From contig NZEH01000050.1 of the NCBI GenBank assembly GCA_002690375.1, forward strand, positions 1-9,147: a DNA stretch of 9,147 bases, in the 5' to 3' direction. The stretch's first letter is position 1. Every line of letters starts with the position of its first letter. The notes under the pieces are model-generated. The model was given only the letters and a program-made list of their open reading frames with translations, searched no databases and had not been told where the DNA came from. A program made the translations under genes and the position numbers. Source of the DNA: Dehalococcoidales bacterium. Lineage in GTDB: Bacteria; Chloroflexota; Dehalococcoidia; Dehalococcoidales; ARS1013. Positions 1 to 5,254 of the stretch are shown one piece after another.

Positions 1-68
1 ACCCTAAACTCCTTAAACACAGCGTCATAATTGTCCTTTTCGACTGGGGGGTATGATCCCGAAGACAC
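1..68 (-). CDS. Possible 5' end of a gene running off the left edge (unrecognised)
   Basis: A minus-strand frame is open from a TAG stop at 96-98 to the window edge. Its residues read like real protein, ending with SYPPVEKDNYDAVFKEFR. The only ordinary start codon in the frame is a GTG at 68-66; a CTG at 89-87 is a rarer alternative. No good Shine-Dalgarno sequence precedes either. A second minus-strand frame starting at ATG 112-110 is also open to the edge, but its composition (Trp, Cys, His and Arg scattered without pattern) looks less protein-like. If real, the gene would follow the ferredoxin gene on the same strand after a gap of about 65-85 bp. I do not recognise the product, and the piece is too short to assign. 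Confidence 0.3.
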   Translation of the reverse strand, partial: MSSGSYPPVEKDNYDAVFKEFR

Positions 69-97
69 ACGAAGTCTTGTATTTTCCAGAAAACACT

Positions 98-112
98 ATG
101 CTTAGTGAGCAT
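98..112. repeat. Short inverted repeat downstream of the ferredoxin gene
   Basis: ATGCT-NNNNN-AGCAT is a perfect 5-bp inverted repeat with a 5-bp centre. It lies between the ferredoxin stop and the possible edge gene. It could be an operator or a small hairpin. No T-run follows on either strand, so it is not a convincing terminator, and an arm of this length can easily arise by chance. Confidence 0.25.
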
Positions 113-154
113 GTATATCTTATAAATGAATAAAGAAAGTAAGTTCCTTTAGAT

Positions 155-376
155 TTAATCTCCAAGAACTAGGTGATACTCCTCAATAACTATCTCAACG
201 GGACAGCTTATAGCTCCGATGGGACACACAGCTTCGCACTGAGCGCACCAGCCACACTCTTCTGTCTCTACAAAAGTGAGTCCTTCGTTAACCACTATCA
301 GGCAACGGCACCCGATACGAACACATAGCCCACAGCCGTCACACTTATCTTGGTCTATCACCGGTATCACTTGCAT
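155..376 (-). CDS. Small 2[4Fe-4S] ferredoxin-like protein
   Basis: This 73-residue protein is a soluble electron carrier of the bacterial ferredoxin type, and its length is close to the usual 55-80 residues. Two cysteine groups are visible. The second, C41-x2-C44-x2-C47-x3-C51-P, is a textbook 4Fe-4S motif. The first, C12-x2-C15-x2-C18-x4-C23-x-C25, is irregular: the last ligand is one residue late, lacks the following proline, and has an extra Cys nearby; C58 is a further extra. The acidic C-terminal tail (residues 61-73) has no cysteines. The ATG start has only a weak GGAT ribosome site, and there is no signal peptide or membrane segment. The gene follows the Crp/Fnr gene by 66 bp and appears to have its own promoter with a Crp-type box. 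The redox partner cannot be told from the window. It could also be a ferredoxin-like subunit of a larger oxidoreductase encoded beyond the left edge. Confidence 0.85.
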   Translation of the reverse strand: MQVIPVIDQDKCDGCGLCVRIGCRCLIVVNEGLTFVETEECGWCAQCEAVCPIGAISCPVEIVIEEYHLVLGD

Positions 377-395
377 ACTATACTATCCAATCCCA

Positions 396-445
396 TTTTT
401 CAATCTTAAAACAAAGCCAAACATCTGTCTGTGACTTTTGTCTCA
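396..445 (-). promoter_or_regulatory. Candidate class II Crp/Fnr-dependent promoter of the ferredoxin gene
   Basis: A near-perfect Crp-type site lies at 430-445: read on the plus strand it is TGTGA-N6-TCTCA, matching 9 of the 10 defined bases of TGTGA-N6-TCACA. It overlaps the stop codon of the regulator gene. On the minus strand a -10-like TAAGAT sits at 408-403, predicting a transcript start near 396. The centre of the box (437.5) then falls at -41.5, the standard class II activator position, where the site replaces a -35 element. The remaining leader is about 20 nt. The spacing is seen directly; regulation by the neighbouring regulator is inference. Confidence 0.5.
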
Positions 446-1114
446 AAAAGATGGCTCTACCTTTTCTTTAAGAGCAGCCTTATCAGTAATCACAATGCGA
501 TGGTGTTCAAGCCTGATAACTCCTTCCTCTTCAAGGGCCTTGAGCGACCTACTGACCACTTCTCGAACGGTGCCCGCCATAGCCGCCATATCCCGTTGTG
601 TCAGCCGTGGCTCAGCATTCTTTTCAGCTCCAGCATACTCAAGGAGTATTTTAGCTACCCGGCCGGTAACATGTCTGAAGGAGAGGTCTCCAACCAGTGA
701 CACCAAGTGCCGCAACCAATCTACCATAATCTTGATGGCATTTAAGGCTATCTGTGGCTGGCGGCGAATGATGGCCTCCAAATCGCTCTTGACTATCCCG
801 TAAAGAAAAACTGACCTTACAGCCTGAGCACTGGCTGGATTTATCCCACCATCAAACATAGGGGCATCGTTGAAGGATTCCCCGGGGTGTATGATTCTTA
901 GAATCTGCTCTTTACCATCAGGCGAGGTCTTAAATACCTTTACTACCCCAAAAGCAACAAAATATAATGCCTCAGCCACATCATCCTCAAGCAGTATCAT
1001 CTCTCCTTGATCATAGTGTTTCTCGAAAATGAGTTTACTGATTGAGGTAAGCTCACCCGGCTCCAGTCCCGAAAAATAAGGGATAGATTTTAGGATTTCT
1101 ATTTGTGGAGCCAT
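443..1114 (-). CDS. Crp/Fnr-family transcriptional regulator
   Basis: This 223-residue cytoplasmic DNA-binding regulator has a normal length for the family. The N-terminal cyclic-nucleotide-binding-like beta barrel spans about residues 8-115, and a dimerisation helix about 116-150. The C-terminal winged helix-turn-helix (about 171-206) begins RLTQRDMAAMAG and has the recognition helix TVREVVSRSLKAL, where R184, E185 and R189 match the DNA-contacting Arg-Glu-Arg of E. coli CRP and S188 matches the FNR serine. The effector pocket (about 78-99, GESFNDAPMFDGG then NPASA) lacks the Arg-Ser pair that binds the cAMP phosphate. There is no cysteine anywhere, so an FNR-type FeS cluster or cysteine redox sensing is excluded. 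The effector is unknown. The ATG has a strong GGAGG just upstream. The gene is 20 bp downstream of pepA and probably cotranscribed with thiC-pepA. A possible target is the box at its own 3' end, in front of the ferredoxin gene. Confidence 0.93.
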   Translation of the reverse strand: MAPQIEILKSIPYFSGLEPGELTSISKLIFEKHYDQGEMILLEDDVAEALYFVAFGVVKVFKTSPDGKEQILRIIHPGESFNDAPMFDGGINPASAQAVRSVFLYGIVKSDLEAIIRRQPQIALNAIKIMVDWLRHLVSLVGDLSFRHVTGRVAKILLEYAGAEKNAEPRLTQRDMAAMAGTVREVVSRSLKALEEEGVIRLEHHRIVITDKAALKEKVEPSF

Positions 1115-1134
1115 ACCCCTCCAAGCAATCTTTA

Positions 1135-2640
1135 TTATTTTTGTTGAGCAATAGCTAAAGCAAGGTTAACCAGAGTACGTACGGGCACTCCAGTAGCCCC
1201 TTTTGCCAAATAATTATACTCCTTGTCGCTCATACTAGTGCCCGCAATATCCAGATGAACCCATGGGGTATCACCAGCAAACTCAGCCAGAAACTGAGCT
1301 GCGGTTATAGCACCCGCATTTTTACTACCCACATTTTTAATATCGGCGACATCACTCTTGTTTTGTTCTTTATACTTATCATACATCGGCATCTGCCATA
1401 TGAGCTCACTGGCTTTAGCACCAGCGTCAACCACCTTTTGAACTAGCTCCTGATTATTCGTAAAAGCGCCAGTGCATACATCGCCCAGAGCTACTATACA
1501 GGCTCCAGTCAAGGTAGCCACATCAACTATTCGTTTAGCCTTAATCTTATTGGCATAACCCATGGCATCAGCTAAAATAAGTCGCCCTTCAGCATCGGTT
1601 GATATAATTTCAATGGTCTTACCAGTCATAGCGGTCACAATATCACCCGGTTTTAAAGCATGACCACCAGGCAGGTTTTCCACCATTGGAGCTATAGCGG
1701 TAACATTAATCTTGGGTTTAAGCTGAGCAATAGCGGAAATTGCTGCCATTACTGTTGCCCCGCCGGCCATATCGCTCTTCATCTCCTCCATTTTTCTCCC
1801 CGGCTTTAACGAGATACCCCCAGAGTCAAATGTTATCCCCTTGCCCACTAAAGCAAGGTCTATCTCATCAGAAGCAGTCCCCTTGTAGCTTAAGATAATG
1901 AATTTTGGCAACTGAGCACTCCCTTGAGCTACACCCAGCAGTGCCCCCATACCCAACTCCTGCATCTTGTCCCGTTCAAAAACGCTGAGCTTAAGGCTAT
2001 GGTCTTGAGCTAGCTTCTCAGCCACCCGGGCCATATCAGCCGGAGTCATATAGTTAGCCGGTTCATTAGCCATGTCACGAGCTAACTTTGTCGCTTCAGC
2101 CAAAACCTTACCTTCATCACGGCCCTGTTCTAAAGGAAGGATATCAACCTCATTTTTAGCAACTATCGATAGCCGCTTAATCTCACCATACTCGTCTTTC
2201 TTGGTTATATGTCGGCGAAACGAGTAGAGGCCAAGCAAAGCGCCTTCGGTTATCGCTTGAGCGGCATCCTTCATCGTTATATCAGCTACTCCAGCACCTT
2301 GGGCAACGGTGACTACATCATCCACTCCCTTCTTCCGTAGGAGGCGACAGGCTTCAGCCACCACTCCTCGAATCTTATCCACAGTTAGCTCCTGCTTCTT
2401 AGCCAAACCGGCAATTACCACCCGAGCAGCGGGAAGCTTCCCCAGACTATGAATAATGGTTATCTCATTAAGCTTACCTTTAATCTCGCCCTGACTAATA
2501 AGCTGGGAGATAGCTCCATCCAGAGCCTTATCCAGAATAGCTTCATCGCCATCCAGGCTTTTTGCCCCCTCAAAGAAGTTTAGTATGATAGCGCCGGTTT
2601 CAATCTTGGTAACATTAGTAGTTATAACCCTAATCTCCAC
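1135..2640 (-). CDS. pepA: Leucyl aminopeptidase (M17 family, cytosol aminopeptidase)
   Basis: The enzyme removes N-terminal amino acids from peptides in the cytoplasm with a two-metal (Zn/Mn) centre and works as a hexamer. The 501 residues match the usual length. The N-terminal macro-like domain spans about 1-165 and the catalytic domain about 180-501. All catalytic positions are present: K267, D272, K279, D290, D349, E351 and R353, each three less than the E. coli PepA number. The signature reads STDAEGRL rather than the common NTDAEGRL, a conservative change. The start is GTG, supported by AAGGAG six bases upstream. It lies 30 bp downstream of thiC and 20 bp upstream of the Crp/Fnr gene, so it is probably on the thiamine-regulated transcript, although peptide turnover has no obvious link to thiamine. 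Some PepA proteins also bind DNA; nothing here shows that. Confidence 0.96.
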   Translation of the reverse strand: MEIRVITTNVTKIETGAIILNFFEGAKSLDGDEAILDKALDGAISQLISQGEIKGKLNEITIIHSLGKLPAARVVIAGLAKKQELTVDKIRGVVAEACRLLRKKGVDDVVTVAQGAGVADITMKDAAQAITEGALLGLYSFRRHITKKDEYGEIKRLSIVAKNEVDILPLEQGRDEGKVLAEATKLARDMANEPANYMTPADMARVAEKLAQDHSLKLSVFERDKMQELGMGALLGVAQGSAQLPKFIILSYKGTASDEIDLALVGKGITFDSGGISLKPGRKMEEMKSDMAGGATVMAAISAIAQLKPKINVTAIAPMVENLPGGHALKPGDIVTAMTGKTIEIISTDAEGRLILADAMGYANKIKAKRIVDVATLTGACIVALGDVCTGAFTNNQELVQKVVDAGAKASELIWQMPMYDKYKEQNKSDVADIKNVGSKNAGAITAAQFLAEFAGDTPWVHLDIAGTSMSDKEYNYLAKGATGVPVRTLVNLALAIAQQK

Positions 2641-2670
2641 TTTAATCTCCTTAGTAGCTTAGGCAAGTAG

Positions 2671-3969
2671 TCACAGGCACTTTGCTACTGAGATACCCAG
2701 ATACTTTTCTGTTAGCTCCATAGCACAAAACTGACCACACATACTGCAAGCCGAGCCAACCGTGGCATGTTTACCATGAACCTGACGAGAGCGCTCCGTG
2801 TCTAAAGAGAGTCTAGCTTGCTCCTCCCAGTTTAGACTCTTTCGTGCTATCGACATCTGCCTGTCCCACTCACCAGCGCCCTTAACCTCTTTGGCTATAT
2901 CCCCGGCATGAGCGGCAATGCGTGATGCTATTACCCCCTGCCTCACATCCTCAGGATCAGGTAGAGAGAGGTGCTCGGCTGGAGTCACATAGCACAGAAA
3001 ATCGGCGCCAGCAGCGGCAGCAACAGCACCGCCAATAGCGCCGGTGATATGGTCATAACCAGCAGCCACGTCAGTCACCAACGGCCCAAGGACATAGAAG
3101 GGGGCACCATCACAAATAGATTTCTCTAATTTTACATTAGTTTCAATCTGGTTCAATGGCAGGTGGCCAGGACCCTCAACCATAACCTGCACCCCAGCCT
3201 GCCGTGCACGCTGGACAAGCTCACCAAGAACAATCAATTCTTCAATTTGAGGCCGATCGGTGGCATCGGCTAGGCTGCCAGGGCGCATACCGTCACCAAG
3301 GCTTAGGATAACATCAAACTGCCCGGCAATATCCAGTAGGCGGTCAAATTGATCATAAAGGGGGTTTTCACACTCGTTATAGAGTACCCAGCCCATCAGA
3401 AAAGCGGCACCACGAGATACTACATCAGCTACTCGCTTCTGCTGCTCTAGCCGAGCGATAGCCTGCCGGGTTACACCACAGTGAACGGTTATGAAATCAA
3501 CACCACCGCAGGCGTGCTCTAAAATTACAGCGAACAGGTCATCGGCAGTCATTTTGACTATAGTGCCATACCTATCTATTGCTTCAATCCCAGCCTGATA
3601 AATGGGCACAGTTCCCACGGGCAAGGAGCTTGAAGTAATAATAGAGCGCCGAATAGCTACCATATCACCACCGGTAGATAAGTCCATAACTGTATCTGCC
3701 CCAGCTAAAGTAGCAACCTGTAATTTTAGCAGTTCAGTACTAGCATCGCCGAAGTCAGACGAGGTGCCGATATTGGCATTGACCTTAGTCTTAAGCCCCT
3801 TTCCAATACCACAAGGAGTAAGACCATGGCGGCTGGTATTGGCTGGGATTACTATAGTTCCCTCATGCACGCCCTGGCGGATGACCTCTGCCGCTACCCC
3901 TTCACGCTGGGCCACCTGTTCCATCTGTGGTGAGATAATGCCTTCTTTGGCCAGTTCTAGTTGTGTCAC
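2671..3969 (-). CDS. thiC: Phosphomethylpyrimidine synthase (radical SAM HMP-P synthase)
   Basis: ThiC converts aminoimidazole ribotide to HMP phosphate, the thiamine pyrimidine, using SAM and a 4Fe-4S cluster. At 432 residues this is the short form common in anaerobes and archaea, without the N-terminal extension of E. coli ThiC. Visible motifs are [13 protein letters not shown] (62-74), MDLSTGGD (95-102), EGPGHLPLN (265-273), [11 protein letters not shown] (304-314) and TPAEHLSLP (329-337), which carry the substrate and metal ligands. The C-terminal cluster motif is C408-SM-C411-GQF-C415, one residue shorter than the usual C-x2-C-x4-C. The GTG start gives the family N-terminus [20 protein letters not shown] ends two bases before it, and a short ATG overlapping it is out of frame. 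A TPP riboswitch upstream supports a thiamine role. The alternative would be the paralogue 5-hydroxybenzimidazole synthase (BzaF/HbiA), whose operons are typically cobalamin-controlled. Confidence 0.95.
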   Translation of the reverse strand: MTQLELAKEGIISPQMEQVAQREGVAAEVIRQGVHEGTIVIPANTSRHGLTPCGIGKGLKTKVNANIGTSSDFGDASTELLKLQVATLAGADTVMDLSTGGDMVAIRRSIITSSSLPVGTVPIYQAGIEAIDRYGTIVKMTADDLFAVILEHACGGVDFITVHCGVTRQAIARLEQQKRVADVVSRGAAFLMGWVLYNECENPLYDQFDRLLDIAGQFDVILSLGDGMRPGSLADATDRPQIEELIVLGELVQRARQAGVQVMVEGPGHLPLNQIETNVKLEKSICDGAPFYVLGPLVTDVAAGYDHITGAIGGAVAAAAGADFLCYVTPAEHLSLPDPEDVRQGVIASRIAAHAGDIAKEVKGAGEWDRQMSIARKSLNWEEQARLSLDTERSRQVHGKHATVGSACSMCGQFCAMELTEKYLGISVAKCL

Positions 3970-3971
3970 AT

Positions 3972-4030
3972 CTCCCCTACAATAGCAAAACCAAGGGCTT
4001 CGGCTTAACTTAAGACCTTAGTCAGAAGTT
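3972..4030 (-). promoter_or_regulatory. Putative expression platform of the thiC riboswitch
   Basis: This minus-strand leader lies between the aptamer and the thiC start. It begins with a hairpin (4030-4007): arms AACTT/AAGTT, a 2x2 internal loop, then GAC/GTC closed by TAAG. A CCCT at 3997-3994 can pair with the AGGG of the ribosome site (3978-3975). A second weak stem (around 4003-3987, several G-U pairs) is followed by only four Ts, so a strong intrinsic terminator is absent. Control of translation by hiding the ribosome site is therefore the likelier mode. The pairings are by eye only. Confidence 0.4.
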
Positions 4031-4120
4031 ACCGCCATTTCCATATGCTCGCATTACCGAGTTCAGATTCCGAAGGTTGGCACCTTTAATACCTCTCAGC
4101 TTTTGAGCACCCACAGCGGT
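4031..4120 (-). promoter_or_regulatory. TPP riboswitch (THI element) aptamer upstream of thiC
   Basis: On the minus strand the element shows the TPP aptamer plan. P1 is ACCGC (4120-4116) with GCGGT (4035-4031). P2 is GGGT with ACCT. A very short P3 (GCT-CAAA-AGC) leads into the invariant CTGAGA (4099-4094), which recognises the pyrimidine. A P3a-like stem is GGTA/TGCC. The pyrophosphate half has AATCTGAA and P5 CTCG-GTAATG-CGAG (around 4061-4048), followed by GCATATGGAA. Compared with E. coli thiM, the P5 pair G-C is replaced by C-G, a compensatory change. The GCGTAGGG-type segment reads GCATATGG here, a slight departure. When TPP binds, expression of thiC and the downstream genes should fall. 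Confidence 0.92.
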
Positions 4121-4138
4121 TTGGAACTATTGTTATTC

Positions 4139-4174
4139 TAGGCTAAATATAACACAAGCTTGGTTGAAATGCAA
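4139..4174 (-). promoter_or_regulatory. Predicted thiC operon promoter
   Basis: On the minus strand a -10 TATATT (4151-4146) is preceded at exactly 17 bp by TTGCAT (4174-4169), a weak -35. The expected transcript start is near 4139, about 19 bp before the riboswitch P1, giving a leader of about 170 nt, which suits a riboswitch-controlled gene. Confidence 0.55.
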
Positions 4175-4179
4175 AGTGG

Positions 4180-4446
4180 CTCGGGTACTATCTACCCCCC
4201 CTCGTGTCTTATTGACATATAAGTAAATATACCCTTTTGAAGTAAGAGTCGTTATACTATACCCGAGTGAAAATTGCTCAGGCTGAGGAGAAACTCCAAA
4301 ACATGAGGAGTTCCTCGCTTGACATGAGAATAGTGCCAATCTGCCAATTAAATATCAGAATAACATCTTAGGGCACACCATTCAGTCTTGAAGAGGAAAT
4401 GGGGTAGGGGCTAGACTTTGTCCCTTTCTCTATATGAAAGCGACAG
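4180..4446. other. Divergent intergenic spacer with no recognised gene
   Basis: This part of the thiC-rsmG spacer contains no convincing gene. A minus-strand frame of 68 codons (4133-4339) overlaps the thiC promoter, has no ribosome site and resembles no family I know. There is a hairpin GGGTA-CTATC-TACCC (4183-4197). An 8-bp inverted repeat CTCGGGTA (4180-4187) / TACCCGAG (4260-4267) shares one arm with it, so the two structures exclude each other. Two perfect TTGACA hexamers (4212-4217 and 4319-4324, plus strand) lack a -10 at a useful distance. A G-rich stretch ends near 4410. Confidence 0.5.
4287..4316 (+). repeat. Overlapping alternative hairpins from repeated GAGGAG units
   Basis: TGAGGAG occurs twice (4284-4290 and 4304-4310). 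One fold pairs GGAG (4287-4290) with CTCC (4294-4297) and GAGG (4305-4308) with CCTC (4313-4316). The other pairs AACTCC (4292-4297) with GGAGTT (4307-4312). The folds exclude each other. The segment lies about 150 bp upstream of rsmG and upstream of its predicted promoter, so any RNA role would need a more distant promoter. It may be chance. Confidence 0.3.
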
Positions 4447-4462
4447 TGATATAATTAGCCAG
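4447..4462 (+). promoter_or_regulatory. Extended -10 promoter of rsmG
   Basis: TGATATAAT (4447-4455) is a perfect extended -10 element: TGn followed by the consensus TATAAT. No recognisable -35 lies 16-18 bp upstream, which is tolerated with an extended -10. Transcription should start near 4462, leaving a leader of only about 11 nt before the rsmG ATG. Confidence 0.65.
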
Positions 4463-4468
4463 CTAATT
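4453..4468. promoter_or_regulatory. Palindromic candidate operator over the rsmG -10 and start site
   Basis: AATTAGC-CA-GCTAATT is a perfect 7-bp inverted repeat with a 2-bp centre. It overlaps the -10 element and the predicted transcript start of rsmG, a position typical for a repressor. Its core TTAGC-NN-GCTAA recurs at 5203-5214 before pdxS. No DNA-binding partner can be named. Confidence 0.4.
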
Positions 4469-4472
4469 TACA

Positions 4473-5201
4473 ATGACTACTATGGACTACCTTAAAGACG
4501 GAGCTAGAAAACTGGGGCTACATCTTAATCCAGTCCAGCTTGAGCGGTTTTACATCTATTATCGAGAACTACTTGACTGGAACCAGCGAATGAACCTTAC
4601 CTCTATAACCAACTTTAAAGATGTGCAGATAAAACACTTCCTTGACTCGCTCACCGTAACCCTTGCCCTAGGGCAAGCGACAAAAGACAAGAAATTACAC
4701 TTCATTGATATTGGCACCGGTGCTGGCATGCCGACACTACCCATAAAGATTGCTTTTCCCTCTGTAAAACTGGTTCTTCTTGAAGCTACGGCTAAAAAGA
4801 CCGTCTTTTTAGCCCATCTTAAGCAAAAGCTAGGTCTGGATGATGTTGAAATTGTGACCGGCCGGGCTGAAGAGGTGGCTCACAAGATCAATTTCCGTGA
4901 GCAGTTTGATATTGTACTCTCCCGGGCGGTGGCGCCACTACCAACCCTTGTTGAACTAGCGCTACCATTCTGTGCTATCGGCGGCAGCTTCATTGCTCAA
5001 AAAAAGGGGGCTATTCATCTAGAAATAAGTAGAGCAACCAAGGCAATTAGCTTACTGGGCGGCAGCTTAAGAGAGGTTAAAAGGATTGACATAGGGGAAT
5101 TTACTGACGAACGTTACTTAGTAGTAATTGACAAGGTATCACCAACGCCCAAACAATACCCCCACCGCCCCGGCATACCCTCAAAAAGACCAATTCTATG
5201 A
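4473..5201 (+). CDS. rsmG: 16S rRNA (guanine527-N7)-methyltransferase RsmG
   Basis: RsmG (GidB) methylates N7 of G527 in the 530 loop of 16S rRNA using SAM; loss gives low-level streptomycin resistance in several bacteria. The 242 residues fit the family (about 205-250). Seen in order: the N-terminal helical part with NQRMNLTSI (37-45), HFLDSL (55-60), the SAM-binding loop DIGTGAGMP (79-87), acidic E104 in LVLLEA at the end of strand 2, GRAEEVAH (130-137), SRAVAPL (150-156), GGSFIAQKKG (170-179), and the typical tail YPHRPGIPSKRPIL. No ribosome site precedes the first ATG, which lies about 11 nt from the predicted transcript start; an ATG three codons later also has none. It is the first gene of the plus-strand cluster and diverges from thiC. 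It is not next to gidA or parAB as in many genomes. Confidence 0.95.
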   Translation: MTTMDYLKDGARKLGLHLNPVQLERFYIYYRELLDWNQRMNLTSITNFKDVQIKHFLDSLTVTLALGQATKDKKLHFIDIGTGAGMPTLPIKIAFPSVKLVLLEATAKKTVFLAHLKQKLGLDDVEIVTGRAEEVAHKINFREQFDIVLSRAVAPLPTLVELALPFCAIGGSFIAQKKGAIHLEISRATKAISLLGGSLREVKRIDIGEFTDERYLVVIDKVSPTPKQYPHRPGIPSKRPIL

Positions 5202-5202
5202 T

Positions 5203-5214
5203 TTAGCTTGCTAA
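5203..5214. promoter_or_regulatory. Second copy of the TTAGC-NN-GCTAA palindrome, before pdxS
   Basis: TTAGC-TT-GCTAA is a perfect 5-bp inverted repeat starting two bases after the rsmG stop. It overlaps the predicted -35 of pdxS. It shares both half-sites with the palindrome at the rsmG promoter. It could instead be a small hairpin after rsmG, but no T-run follows. Confidence 0.35.
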
Positions 5215-5236
5215 GCAATCCTAACAATAGTAAAAT
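5208..5236 (+). promoter_or_regulatory. Predicted pdxS promoter
   Basis: A -35-like TTGCTA (5208-5213) and a -10 TAAAAT (5231-5236) are separated by exactly 17 bp. Transcription would begin near 5243, about 12 nt before the preferred pdxS start. Readthrough from rsmG is also possible, as the gap is only 53 bp. Confidence 0.5.
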
Positions 5237-5244
5237 AGACTTAC

Positions 5245-5248
5245 GGAG
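5245..5248 (+). promoter_or_regulatory. Ribosome site that decides the pdxS start
   Basis: GGAG directly abuts the first in-frame ATG (5249), leaving no spacing. It is six bases from the second ATG (5255). The second start also gives an N-terminus, [11 protein letters not shown], that aligns with B. subtilis PdxS. I therefore place the start at 5255. Confidence 0.7.
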
Positions 5249-5254
5249 ATGACT

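Noticed and set aside
1..112. Minus-strand frame from ATG at 112-110 to the edge
   Set aside because: No ribosome site precedes it, and its residues are less protein-like than the competing frame ending at 96-98.
438..803. Plus-strand frames inside the Crp/Fnr gene
   Set aside because: They are antisense to a clearly recognised regulator and look like arbitrary translation with many Ser and Arg.
3987..4003. Hairpin plus short T-run before thiC as an intrinsic terminator
   Set aside because: The stem depends on several G-U pairs and only four Ts follow, so it is too weak to call.
4212..4324. Two perfect TTGACA hexamers on the plus strand (4212-4217 and 4319-4324)
   Set aside because: Neither has a -10 element 16-18 bp downstream, so they are not called promoters.
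4133..4339. Minus-strand 68-codon frame in the thiC-rsmG spacer
   Set aside because: It overlaps the predicted thiC promoter, has no ribosome site, and its composition does not resemble a known protein.
5249..5254. First ATG of pdxS as the start
   Set aside because: It directly abuts GGAG with no spacing, whereas the ATG at 5255 is correctly spaced and fits the family N-terminus.
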